Shown here: piece by piece, positions 41,971 through 49,497 of the stretch | Layout: each line of letters starts with the position of its first letter | Numbering within the stretch: the first letter of the stretch is position 1 | Source: an uncultured Lachnospiraceae bacterium | GTDB taxonomy: Bacteria; Bacillota; Clostridia; Lachnospirales; Lachnospiraceae | Assembly (NCBI GenBank): GCA_910578795.1 | Contig: CAJTSD010000001.1 | Coordinates: forward strand, 105,398-169,397 | Direction: 5' to 3' | DNA: 64,000 nt | Translations under genes and position numbers: made by a program | Notes under the pieces: model-generated | Database searches by the model: none | What the model was told of the DNA's origin: nothing | The model's input: the letters and a program-made list of their open reading frames with translations, nothing else

Positions 41971-42933
41971 CTAACGATTATGACATGCCACCATATGTCC
42001 GCCGCCCTTATCCGTAAGCGTCGGGCAAACCTCCGCGCACTTGTCTGTCGCAAAACGGCACCTCGTACGGAACGCACAGCCTGTCGGCATATTCATCGGA
42101 CTCGGCACATCGCCGGAAAGCACAATTCTTTGACTCTGCTTTGCCTGAATCGGGTCAGGAATGGGCACGGCACTCAAAAGCGATTCCGTGTACGGATGAA
42201 TGGGATGCTCGTACACCTCGTCCGCATCGCCAATCTCCACAACCTTTCCAAGATACATCACTGCAATTCTGTTGGAAATATGTCTTACCACCAGCAAATC
42301 ATGGGCGATAAACAGATACGCCACGCCAAGCTTTGCCTGCAAATCCTCAAACATATTGATAACCTGCGCCTGAATGGAAACGTCAAGCGCACTTACCGCC
42401 TCGTCACAGACGATAAACTGCGGCTTTACCGCCAAGGCACGCGCAATTCCGATACGCTGCCTCTGACCGCCCGAAAATTCGTGCGCATAGCGCGTCGCAT
42501 GCTCGGCATTCAGACCCACAAGCTCCATCAGCGCCAGTATCTTTTCACGGCGCTCATTTTTATTGGAATACATTTTATGTACGTCAAGCGGCTCCCCGAT
42601 AATATCCTCCACCGTCATACGCGGATTTAAGGAAGAATACGGGTCCTGAAACACCATCTGCATGTTTTTGCGGTGCTCCGCCATGTTTTTTGCCGTAATC
42701 TCTTCACCGTTAAACTTCACTGTACCCGAAGTCGGCTCATAAAGCCGCAAAAGCGTACGACCAACCGTCGTCTTTCCGCAGCCTGACTCTCCTACAAGTC
42801 CCAGTGTTTCACCCGGCTTAATGTTAAACGTAACACCGTCTACCGCTTTGAGGGGCGTCGTTTTGAAAAATCCTGTCTTAATGGGGAAGTACTGCTTTAA
42901 GTCCTCCACCTCAATCAAATATTCACTGCTCAT
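41971..42933 (-). CDS. oppF: Oligopeptide ABC transporter ATP-binding protein OppF
   Basis: The 320-residue ATPase has Walker A LVGESGCGKTTVGRTL, signature FSGGQRQRIGIARAL, Walker B FIVCDEAVSALDVSIQ and the C-terminal OppF/DppF-type extension with cysteines (GCAFRTRCRFATDKC) that may hold a metal. It powers peptide import together with OppD. It overlaps oppD by four bases. Confidence 0.92.
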   Translation of the reverse strand: MSSEYLIEVEDLKQYFPIKTGFFKTTPLKAVDGVTFNIKPGETLGLVGESGCGKTTVGRTLLRLYEPTSGTVKFNGEEITAKNMAEHRKNMQMVFQDPYSSLNPRMTVEDIIGEPLDVHKMYSNKNERREKILALMELVGLNAEHATRYAHEFSGGQRQRIGIARALAVKPQFIVCDEAVSALDVSIQAQVINMFEDLQAKLGVAYLFIAHDLLVVRHISNRIAVMYLGKVVEIGDADEVYEHPIHPYTESLLSAVPIPDPIQAKQSQRIVLSGDVPSPMNMPTGCAFRTRCRFATDKCAEVCPTLTDKGGGHMVACHNR

Positions 42934-43943
42934 GACTGTACCTCCTCTGCGCCAAGCGTTCCATTCTTTAATTTCTTAAACGCAAGCCAGCACGACGCGA
43001 AATGTCCGTCAGGCATCTGCACCTGCGGCGGAACTTCTGTCAGGCAGATTTTCATCGCCTCGTCACAGCGCGTACAAAATGCGCAGCCTTTTGGCATATT
43101 CAAAAGATTAATCGGCGTACCCGCAATCGGAACAAGCCGCTCTTTGCTGCCGTCCGCCTTCGGAACGGAGCGCAAAAGCCCTTTCGTGTACTCATGCCCC
43201 GGACGGTAGAAAATATCTTCCGCCGTTCCGCGCTCACACACGCGCCCGCCGTACATCACAATAATTTCGTCACACATATCCGCAATCACGCCCAAATCAT
43301 GCGTTACCATGATAATTGCCATACCAAGCTTTTTCTGCAGTTCCTGCATCAATTCCAAAATCTGCGCCTGAATGGTCACATCAAGCGCCGTCGTCGGCTC
43401 GTCCGCAATCAGAATATCCGGCTCACACGCAAGCGCCATCGCAATCATCACACGCTGCCGCATACCGCCCGACAACTCATGCGGATATTGACGGATACGC
43501 TTTTCGGGCTCGTTTACGCCCACAAGTTCAAGCATTTCAACCGCACGCGCTTTCGCCTGCTCTTTATTTTTATCCGTGTGGAGCAAAATCGCCTCCATCA
43601 ACTGGTTTCCTATCGTAAATACAGGGTTTAAGCTTGTCATCGGGTCCTGAAAAATAATGCTGCAGCACTTACCCCTGAAATTTTTCATCTGCTTTTTGTC
43701 ATATTTTGTGATGTCCTCACCGCGATAGAGCACCTCGCCACTCACAATACGCCCTGTTGACGCCAAAATCTGCATAATTGAGTACGCCGTAACACTCTTT
43801 CCCGAACCGGACTCCCCTACAATACCGAGGATTTTTCCAGGCGCCAAATTAAAGTTCACGCCGTTTACCGCCCGTACTTCTCCCGAATCCGTAAAAAATG
43901 ATGTATGTAAATCTTTTACCTGTAAAATATATTCTTCGCTCAT
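42930..43943 (-). CDS. oppD: Oligopeptide ABC transporter ATP-binding protein OppD
   Basis: The 337-residue ATPase has Walker A IVGESGSGKSVTAYSI, signature LSGGMRQRVMIAMAL, Walker B ILIADEPTTALDVTIQ and a C-terminal cysteine region (GCAFCTRCDEAMKIC). It pairs with OppF. ATG 43943 starts the usual MSEEYILQVKDLHTSFF; the longer reading to 44030 only covers the upstream hairpin element (43976-44032). Confidence 0.92.
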   Translation of the reverse strand: MSEEYILQVKDLHTSFFTDSGEVRAVNGVNFNLAPGKILGIVGESGSGKSVTAYSIMQILASTGRIVSGEVLYRGEDITKYDKKQMKNFRGKCCSIIFQDPMTSLNPVFTIGNQLMEAILLHTDKNKEQAKARAVEMLELVGVNEPEKRIRQYPHELSGGMRQRVMIAMALACEPDILIADEPTTALDVTIQAQILELMQELQKKLGMAIIMVTHDLGVIADMCDEIIVMYGGRVCERGTAEDIFYRPGHEYTKGLLRSVPKADGSKERLVPIAGTPINLLNMPKGCAFCTRCDEAMKICLTEVPPQVQMPDGHFASCWLAFKKLKNGTLGAEEVQS

Positions 43944-43975
43944 TTTAACACCAGTCCCCCATTCTGCCAACAACC

Positions 43976-44032
43976 CGCAAATTGGGGCGTCAGCACAAAT
44001 TTGTCGGTTGAAAAATCTCTGATTTTTCAACC
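43976..44032 (-). repeat. Paired-hairpin element before oppD
   Basis: In gene sense GGTTGAAAAATC/GATTTTTCAACC (44006-44032) is followed by an imperfect CAAATTTGTGC...CAATTTGC stem (43976-44005). The layout is the same as at 28364-28417 and 47175-47225. It lies between oppC and oppD. Confidence 0.6.
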
Positions 44033-44060
44033 TATGCTCCTTTCAAAGCCTGTACGTTTC

Positions 44061-45152
44061 TTATTTCTTGAGTTTCGGATCAAACGCATCACGCAAGCCG
44101 TCACCGAGCAGGTTGAGCGAAAGCACAATCAGACAGATAACAACTGCCGGAAATATCAGCTTGTACGGGTAGCTCTGAAGCCCTTCCCTTGCCGTATTCG
44201 CAAGACTTCCAAGCGACGGCATCGGCGCCTGTACGCCAAGACCGATAAAGCTTAGATAACTCTCCGTAAAGATTGCCGACGGAATCTGCAGCGCGGTCGA
44301 AATAATGATAACGCTGATGCAATTTGGAATAATATGCTTTGCGATAATCCTGCCGCTCTTTGCGCCTGTAGCCTTTGCCGCAAGCACATATTCGTTATTC
44401 TTAATCGTCAGAATCTGTCCGCGCACCAAACGCGACATACTCACCCAATATAAAAGACCATACACGATAAACAGTGAAATCATGTTTACACCGAGGCTTT
44501 GGAACGATGTGCCCTCTAGCTTTTCGGCAAGCGTTTCGTTCAAAACCACCGATAACAGAATAATGACAAGCATGTCCGGCAGCGAGTAAATAATATCAAC
44601 AATACGCTGCATGATCAAATCGACCTTGCCGCCCATGTACCCCGAAATACTACCATAGAGCAAACCGATAATCAACACCAAAATACTGGCAAACAATCCG
44701 ACCGCAAGCGATACCCTCGTACCGTATACGACACGGATAAAATAGTCGCGGCACTGCGCGTCTGTTCCCATAATATGCGGAAAGACCTCACCGCCCTCCG
44801 CGATATATTCCAACTCATTCTCCGAATACTCAAACGGCTTTAAATTCTTCGCCGTCTTGTCACGCTTACCGTTGACACTGATAATCTGCGAATAACTGTA
44901 CGGCACAATATGCGGCGCGACAATAATCACGCTCATAATGAGAATCAATACAATAATACTGCCCACGGCAAGCGGATTTTTCATGAGCTTTTTCATACCG
45001 TCCTTAAAAAACGTGGTTGACTCGCTCATGACGTCCTGCTGTTTTTTCTCCTCGTCCGTCGCTTTTTCAAAAACGGAATCGTCGAAATTAAATTTCGATA
45101 AATCGACCTGTGCACTCAGCACATTTCTTTTTAGTGCATTCTGTTCTGCCAT
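44061..45152 (-). CDS. oppC: Oligopeptide ABC transporter permease OppC
   Basis: The 363-residue permease has an N-terminal cytoplasmic extension of about 70 residues, six membrane helices and the binding-protein-dependent loop YVLAAKATGAKSGRIIAKHI, then SFIGLGVQAPMPSLGSL. It forms the channel with OppB. ATG 45152 (MAEQNALKRN) is preferred; AAAGGAG lies 13 bases before it. An ATG at 45191 lacks a ribosome binding site. Confidence 0.9.
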   Translation of the reverse strand: MAEQNALKRNVLSAQVDLSKFNFDDSVFEKATDEEKKQQDVMSESTTFFKDGMKKLMKNPLAVGSIIVLILIMSVIIVAPHIVPYSYSQIISVNGKRDKTAKNLKPFEYSENELEYIAEGGEVFPHIMGTDAQCRDYFIRVVYGTRVSLAVGLFASILVLIIGLLYGSISGYMGGKVDLIMQRIVDIIYSLPDMLVIILLSVVLNETLAEKLEGTSFQSLGVNMISLFIVYGLLYWVSMSRLVRGQILTIKNNEYVLAAKATGAKSGRIIAKHIIPNCISVIIISTALQIPSAIFTESYLSFIGLGVQAPMPSLGSLANTAREGLQSYPYKLIFPAVVICLIVLSLNLLGDGLRDAFDPKLKK

Positions 45153-45206
45153 TTCTACAAACTTACTCCTTTCACGCGAACCAATATGCATAAACCTTTA
45201 GAAGCT

Positions 45207-45250
45207 CTTAGGCTGCGTCTAACTCGAATTTATTCGATTTACAGCCTTAG
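45207..45250 (-). other. Hairpin between oppB and oppC
   Basis: CTTAGGCTG pairs with CAGCCTTAG (one mismatch), enclosing a second stem TCGAAT/ATTCGA (45224-45237). There is no U tract. The position is like that of the other intercistronic hairpins in this window. Confidence 0.5.
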
Positions 45251-45266
45251 TGTTTCTTAATGTTTT

Positions 45267-46178
45267 TTAGTCCAGCTTAATTCTCGGATCAACAATACTG
45301 TAAACAATATCCGTAATCAAATTCATCGTCACCATGATAATCGCAAGGAACATCGTCGTTCCCATAATCATTGTATAATCACGGTTTGTTATGCTTGAAA
45401 CAAATTTTGTTCCAAGTCCGCCGATTGTGAAAATATTCTCAACCACAAGACTGCCTATCAATATGTACGCAAGCATCGGTCCAAAGTAAGTAATGACCGG
45501 AATCACCGCATTTCTGAGCGCATGCTTGAAAATGACCTTCCAGCCTGCCACGCCCTTTGCATTCGCCGTGCGGACGTAGTCCTGACCAAGCGCGTCAAGC
45601 ATGCTTGTCTTTGTCAGACGCGTAATATATGCCATCGGATAAAGCGCAAGCGCAATTACGGGAAGGACATAATGCGTCCTGTCCGGATCAAACACGGGCG
45701 ACCATTTTAATATGATACAGAAAACATATAACAGCAGCGTCGCAAGCACAAAGCTTGGAACTGCGGTAAAAAGCGTGGTGATAAACACAATGAAACGGTC
45801 TATGAATGTGTTTCTTTTCAGCGCCGCAATACTGCCTAAGATTAAGCCGACAATCGCTGCCGTTACCGCCGCCATTCCGCCGAGCTTCGCAGAAATGGGA
45901 AAGGACTCACCGATTACCGTGGAAATGCTTCTTCCGGTCTTTAAAGAAACGCCTAAATCTCCGTGAAGGAAATTTTTGATATAGATAATGAACTGCTCTC
46001 CGACTGGCTTATCAAGGTTATAACGCGCCTCCAAAACCTTCTTAACCGCCTCACTCGGCGCTTTCTCCGAAGCGAACGGTCCGCCAGGGATTGCATTCAT
46101 GGTAAAGAACGTAATCGCAGCAATAATAAACACTGTAGCAACTGCGAGAATGACTCGTTTGACGATGTATCTTAACAT
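45267..46178 (-). CDS. oppB: Oligopeptide ABC transporter permease OppB
   Basis: The 303-residue permease has six helices (MLRYIVKRVILAVATVFIIA at the start) and the conserved loop DYVRTANAKGVAGWKVIFKH, then ENIFTIGGLGTKFV. It is the first gene of oppBCDFA. Its promoter (46493-46521) is about 310 bases upstream, so the transcript has a long leader that contains a multi-hairpin element (46272-46405). Confidence 0.92.
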   Translation of the reverse strand: MLRYIVKRVILAVATVFIIAAITFFTMNAIPGGPFASEKAPSEAVKKVLEARYNLDKPVGEQFIIYIKNFLHGDLGVSLKTGRSISTVIGESFPISAKLGGMAAVTAAIVGLILGSIAALKRNTFIDRFIVFITTLFTAVPSFVLATLLLYVFCIILKWSPVFDPDRTHYVLPVIALALYPMAYITRLTKTSMLDALGQDYVRTANAKGVAGWKVIFKHALRNAVIPVITYFGPMLAYILIGSLVVENIFTIGGLGTKFVSSITNRDYTMIMGTTMFLAIIMVTMNLITDIVYSIVDPRIKLD

Positions 46179-46271
46179 CAGTTTTCACTCCTATCTTTTC
46201 GTTTTTTTAGCATAGCCTTTTTATAAATGTATCTATGCACTGTACATCTGTATACTGCAAATGCACACCTT

Positions 46272-46405
46272 GTTACTGTTCACTTTGTTCCAGTAACAGG
46301 TAAAAATCCTTGCAGAAATTGCAAAACGAACAAATTCGTTACGCAAATGGATTTTTACTTGAATACGTTACGTTTTCTTACAGACTTAGCAGTAAATGCT
46401 AAGTC
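46272..46405 (-). ncRNA. Structured leader element of the opp operon, copy 2 of the multi-hairpin repeat
   Basis: On the plus strand: GTTACTG/CAGTAAC (46272-46278 with 46291-46297); outer stem GTAAAAATCC/GGATTTTTAC (46300-46309 with 46349-46358) enclosing TTGCA/TGCAA and AACGAA/TTCGTT; then a linker with CGTTACG; then GACTTAGCA/TGCTAAGTC (46383-46391 with 46397-46405). The outer stems and linker are nearly identical to 9380-9516, while the inner hairpins differ in sequence but keep pairing. Confidence 0.6.
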
Positions 46406-46431
46406 TTATATGAACAATATTTGCACACCTT

Positions 46432-46455
46432 CTTTACTGTTATGCCATAGTAAAG
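46432..46455 (-). other. Small hairpin in the opp leader
   Basis: On the minus strand CTTTACT and AGTAAAG (seven base pairs) enclose a ten-base loop, between the opp promoter and the multi-hairpin element. Confidence 0.45.
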
Positions 46456-46492
46456 TGAAAATACCGTGCTAAAAAACGCGATATTCTTTTTT

Positions 46493-46521
46493 ATATTAGA
46501 CGAATTAAAAAAATTTGTCAA
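46493..46521 (-). promoter_or_regulatory. opp operon promoter
   Basis: TTGACA (46516-46521) and TAATAT (46493-46498) on the minus strand, 17 bases apart. Transcription would start near 46486. Confidence 0.75.
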
Positions 46522-46568
46522 TATTGCGCACCGTAAAGAAACTGACAATTTCTGCATGTTCAGGCAGT

Positions 46569-46583
46569 TATCATGACATGATA
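46569..46583. promoter_or_regulatory. Perfect 15-bp palindrome between divergent promoters
   Basis: TATCATGACATGATA is perfectly symmetric. It lies 48 bases upstream of the opp -35 box and 105 bases upstream of the gntR-type promoter, so it is a candidate operator for an unknown regulator. Confidence 0.4.
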
Positions 46584-46687
46584 TGCATATTATCCATGCA
46601 TTTTTTGTATTCTTACTTATTTTAATAGCTATTCTATACAAAAATTTATCATAATTTTTATCAATATTTTATTATCTTTATTTAGTA

Positions 46688-46741
46688 TTGACAAGTCTTG
46701 TCATATGTATTATTGTATTAGTGTACTATTACTCTAATACA
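46688..46741 (+). promoter_or_regulatory. Promoter and inverted-repeat operator of the GntR/ABC operon
   Basis: TTGACA (46688-46693), 17 bases, TATTGT (46711-46716). An inverted repeat, TGTATTAG...CTAATACA (46714-46741) with inner GTA/TAC, covers the -10 and start region. This suits autoregulation by the YtrA-type repressor encoded 22 bases further on. Confidence 0.7.
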
Positions 46742-46762
46742 TCGTTATAAGGAGATGAAAAT

Positions 46763-47158
46763 ATGGCATGGGAATTAAATTCTGACCGCCCAATCTATGC
46801 ACAAATACTGGAAAAGCTTCAGGTGCGGATTGTGTGCGGAATATACAGACCGGGAGAGTGGCTTCCAAGCGTCCGGGATTTGGCTGCTGAAGCAAGTGTC
46901 AACCCAAATACCATGCAGCGCGCTTTTTCAGAGCTTGAGCGCAGCGGGCTTGTCATCACGCAGCGCAATATGGGACGCGTGGTCACGCAGGATACACAAA
47001 TGATTGAGGCTGCGAAGCGCAAAATGGCAGTCGCGCAGACTGAGAGTTTTTTTGCGAATATGCGACAGCTTGGTTTTTCCGACAGTGAAATTGTTTCGCT
47101 GGTAAACAGTTATACAAATGATGCCAATAATGCAAATCATGCAGTTGTTTCCAAATAA
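46763..47158 (+). CDS. GntR-family regulator, YtrA type
   Basis: The 131-residue protein has a winged helix-turn-helix (PIYAQILEKLQVRIVCGIY, WLPSVRDLAAEASVNPNTMQ, RAFSELERSGLVITQRNMGR) and a short helical tail, without a large effector domain. This is the YtrA type. Such regulators usually repress their own operon, which encodes an ABC transporter of the ABC-2 kind, and often respond to cell-envelope stress or antibiotics. AAGGAGATG precedes the ATG, and an inverted repeat covers the promoter. Confidence 0.88.
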   Translation: MAWELNSDRPIYAQILEKLQVRIVCGIYRPGEWLPSVRDLAAEASVNPNTMQRAFSELERSGLVITQRNMGRVVTQDTQMIEAAKRKMAVAQTESFFANMRQLGFSDSEIVSLVNSYTNDANNANHAVVSK

Positions 47159-47174
47159 AGGTAAGAGGGGGATA

Positions 47175-47225
47175 GTGTGAAATTAAAATTTCACACAGCA
47201 AATTTGTGCCTACGCCCAAATTTGC
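47175..47225 (+). repeat. Paired-hairpin element before the ABC ATPase gene
   Basis: GTGTGAAATT/AATTTCACAC (47175-47196) is followed by GCAAATTTG/CAAATTTGC (47198-47225) and then AGACT and a GGAGG ribosome binding site. It is nearly the same in sequence and spacing as the element before the P-II gene (28364-28417). Confidence 0.65.
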
Positions 47226-47252
47226 AGACTATGATAAAAATGGAGGATTATT

Positions 47253-47981
47253 ATGAACGAACAATACACAACCGCAGCGCCGCTTTTGCAGATTAACGAT
47301 TTATGTAAGCGTTATCCCAATATGGGAAATTATATGTCGGTGTTCCATATGAACCTGACCATTCCGCGGGGGCGGATTATCGGGCTGCTTGGACCAAACG
47401 GGTGCGGAAAGACGACTTTGATTAAAATGATTAACGGACTGCTTGCACCGACGAGCGGGGCAGTATACATTAACGGAATGTTTCCGGGAGCAGAGAGTAA
47501 GCGTGTGATTTCATACCTGCCGGAGCGTACTTATCTTGAAAACGGCATGAAGGTGCACCAAATGATTGATTATTTTGCCGATTTTTACGAGGATTTCGCA
47601 AAGGAAAAGGCATATTCCATGTTGGAATCGCTTGGTATCAGTCCGGAGGCAAGGCTTAAGACACTTTCAAAGGGTACAAAGGAAAAGGTTCAGTTAATCC
47701 TTGTGATGAGCCGCAATGCCGAGCTTTATATTCTCGACGAGCCGATTGCGGGCGTGGACCCTGCGGCGAGGGATTATATTCTGCGCACGATTATTACAAA
47801 TTACAATCCGAACTCGACCATTATTTTATCCACACACCTGATTTCCGATATAGAGAACGTGCTCGACGATGTTATCTTTATGAAAAACGGTTCCCTGATG
47901 CTTTACACCTCAGTGGACGCAATCAGAAGTCAGCAGAATAAGTCTGTGGACGCTTATTTCAGGGAGGTATATGCATGTTAG
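47253..47981 (+). CDS. ABC transporter ATP-binding protein (YtrB-like)
   Basis: The 242-residue ATPase has Walker A GLLGPNGCGKTTLIKM, a YtrB/CcmA-like signature TLSKGTKEKVQLILVMSR, Walker B ELYILDEPIAGVDPAARD and the H-loop ILSTHLISD. It energises the membrane protein encoded next, overlapping it by seven bases. Substrate unknown; export or envelope protection fits the GntR context. Confidence 0.88.
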   Translation: MNEQYTTAAPLLQINDLCKRYPNMGNYMSVFHMNLTIPRGRIIGLLGPNGCGKTTLIKMINGLLAPTSGAVYINGMFPGAESKRVISYLPERTYLENGMKVHQMIDYFADFYEDFAKEKAYSMLESLGISPEARLKTLSKGTKEKVQLILVMSRNAELYILDEPIAGVDPAARDYILRTIITNYNPNSTIILSTHLISDIENVLDDVIFMKNGSLMLYTSVDAIRSQQNKSVDAYFREVYAC

Positions 47982-48832
47982 GAAAATTAATGAAATACGA
48001 ATGGAGAGGGCTTCGTTTTCCGCTTTTGATTATGCTTGGGATTTTGGGCATTGCAACGCTGCTGACATGTCTTTTGATTTTTACGATTAATCCCAAATTT
48101 GACAACGTTGCCTCAGGACTTTCCGTGATGTCGCTTATCCTTTCCATTATGCTTTACTATTTTGGCATTATCGGCTGTTCCGTTGGGACAATGTTGATTA
48201 TTGCGATACGGTTTTATAAGACAACTTATACCGACCAAGGGTATCTGACGCACACGCTTCCCGTGGAAACGAAAACACTTCTTGCGGCGAAGACGATTAT
48301 GGCTGTTTTGTGTTATCTGCTTATGCTTTTGGGCATTGCTGCAACACTGCTGATTATTATTGGCGCAATTTATACGCATATCCGCAATCTTTCGGCTTAT
48401 GACGGCGTTTTCTTGGATTGGCAGATTGGCGAATTATTCTCGGAGCTGTCTGAAGGTTTCAGGGAGGAATATGGGATTTCGTTTGGCGCGTTTGTTACAT
48501 TTTACACTGTTTTTATGATAGTTGCCTGCATTTCGGCGATTATGACGGTGCTTGGGTGCGTGTCGCTTGGACAGCTTTATACAAAGCACCGCATTATCGG
48601 CGCAATTATTGCTTATTTTGCGGTGATGAGTGTGCAACAGTTTATTTCGTACTTAGCTATGCTGCCGACGTATTCGCGCATGATTCGGGCGGAAGCGCTT
48701 TCGGAGACCATTCCGATGTTTGAGATTATTTCACCGACGATGATTATTTCGCTGCTTTGGGCGGTGGCAGTTTCCATTATTATGCATATTGTAAATTTGC
48801 ATATGATGACGAAACGGTTGAACTTGGAGTAA
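47975..48832 (+). CDS. ABC transporter membrane protein
   Basis: The 285-residue protein has six membrane helices in two groups with a small extracytoplasmic part between (IRNLSAYDGVFLDWQ), typical of ABC-2-type permeases paired with YtrB-like ATPases. Its start lies inside the ATPase gene. It closes the GntR-controlled operon. Confidence 0.8.
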   Translation: MLGKLMKYEWRGLRFPLLIMLGILGIATLLTCLLIFTINPKFDNVASGLSVMSLILSIMLYYFGIIGCSVGTMLIIAIRFYKTTYTDQGYLTHTLPVETKTLLAAKTIMAVLCYLLMLLGIAATLLIIIGAIYTHIRNLSAYDGVFLDWQIGELFSELSEGFREEYGISFGAFVTFYTVFMIVACISAIMTVLGCVSLGQLYTKHRIIGAIIAYFAVMSVQQFISYLAMLPTYSRMIRAEALSETIPMFEIISPTMIISLLWAVAVSIIMHIVNLHMMTKRLNLE

Positions 48833-48884
48833 AACAGTTTGGAACGATTCTGTTTCAAATTTTGATTATGAGAGGAGGATTTCC

Positions 48885-49127
48885 ATGAGTACTTTGGATG
48901 CAACTGTTTCCATGTTGGAGGCAATGTCGGAGGAGGCAAGAATTAAGGTTATGGAATATACGCAAAGGCTGTTTACTTCCGAAAGACTTGCAAATCCGTT
49001 TGTTCCAGTCAGTCAGGAGCAGCTTCTTTCTGACCTTGCCCAATCGCGTCAGCAGATTAATGACGGAGAGGGGCTTGATATGGAAGATGCATTAAACGAG
49101 ATGGGAAAACAGCATGGATTCATTTAA
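48885..49127 (+). CDS. Antitoxin-like protein of a type II toxin-antitoxin pair
   Basis: The 80-residue acidic, helical protein (STLDATVSMLEAMSEEARIK at the start, EGLDMEDALNEMGKQHG at the end) has the size and layout of a RelB/Phd-type antitoxin: the N-terminus probably binds DNA and the C-terminus wraps the toxin. GAGAGGAGG precedes the ATG. It overlaps the toxin gene by 14 bases, so the two are translated together. Confidence 0.78.
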   Translation: MSTLDATVSMLEAMSEEARIKVMEYTQRLFTSERLANPFVPVSQEQLLSDLAQSRQQINDGEGLDMEDALNEMGKQHGFI

Positions 49128-49446
49128 TGTAATCATCTCTCCAAAAGCACTGTCCCAACTGAACAGCTATATTGATTATTTACAATACACTTTGCTGAAT
49201 GACCAAGCCGCTTTTGAGGTGTGGAAAGATGCCGTAGAAACAAGGGAACGGCTTGCAAGCATTGCTGGAAGCCTGAAACTTTGTAACCATTCCGTATTAA
49301 AAAAGAATGGTTACCGTTCCATCAACTTTTTGCGTCACCGCTATCTTATGCTTTATCGGATAGAAGGCTCAAATGTTTATGTAGATGCCATATATCATCA
49401 GCTTCAGGATTATGAAAAAAACTTTATAGATACATTCAATCAATAA
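49114..49446 (+). CDS. RelE/ParE-family toxin
   Basis: The 110-residue protein has the RelE/ParE fold pattern: FNVIISPKALSQLNSYIDYL at the start, then RSINFLRHRYLMLYRIEGSN and VYVDAIYHQLQDYEKNF at the end. Such toxins cleave mRNA at the ribosome or poison gyrase; the sequence does not decide which. A strong terminator follows. Confidence 0.82.
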   Translation: MDSFNVIISPKALSQLNSYIDYLQYTLLNDQAAFEVWKDAVETRERLASIAGSLKLCNHSVLKKNGYRSINFLRHRYLMLYRIEGSNVYVDAIYHQLQDYEKNFIDTFNQ

Positions 49447-49452
49447 TTTCAC

Positions 49453-49483
49453 AAAAAACGCAAGCCATGAGACTTGCGTTTTT
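49453..49483. terminator. Bidirectional terminator after the toxin gene
   Basis: AAAAAACGCAAG pairs with CTTGCGTTTTT. It lies between the toxin gene (plus) and the giant surface-protein gene (minus). Confidence 0.88.
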
Positions 49484-49497
49484 ATTTTGTAATCATT

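Noticed and set aside
46763..48832. Antibiotic resistance ABC exporter
   Set aside because: The operon has the YtrA/YtrB layout, but nothing in the sequence shows a drug substrate.
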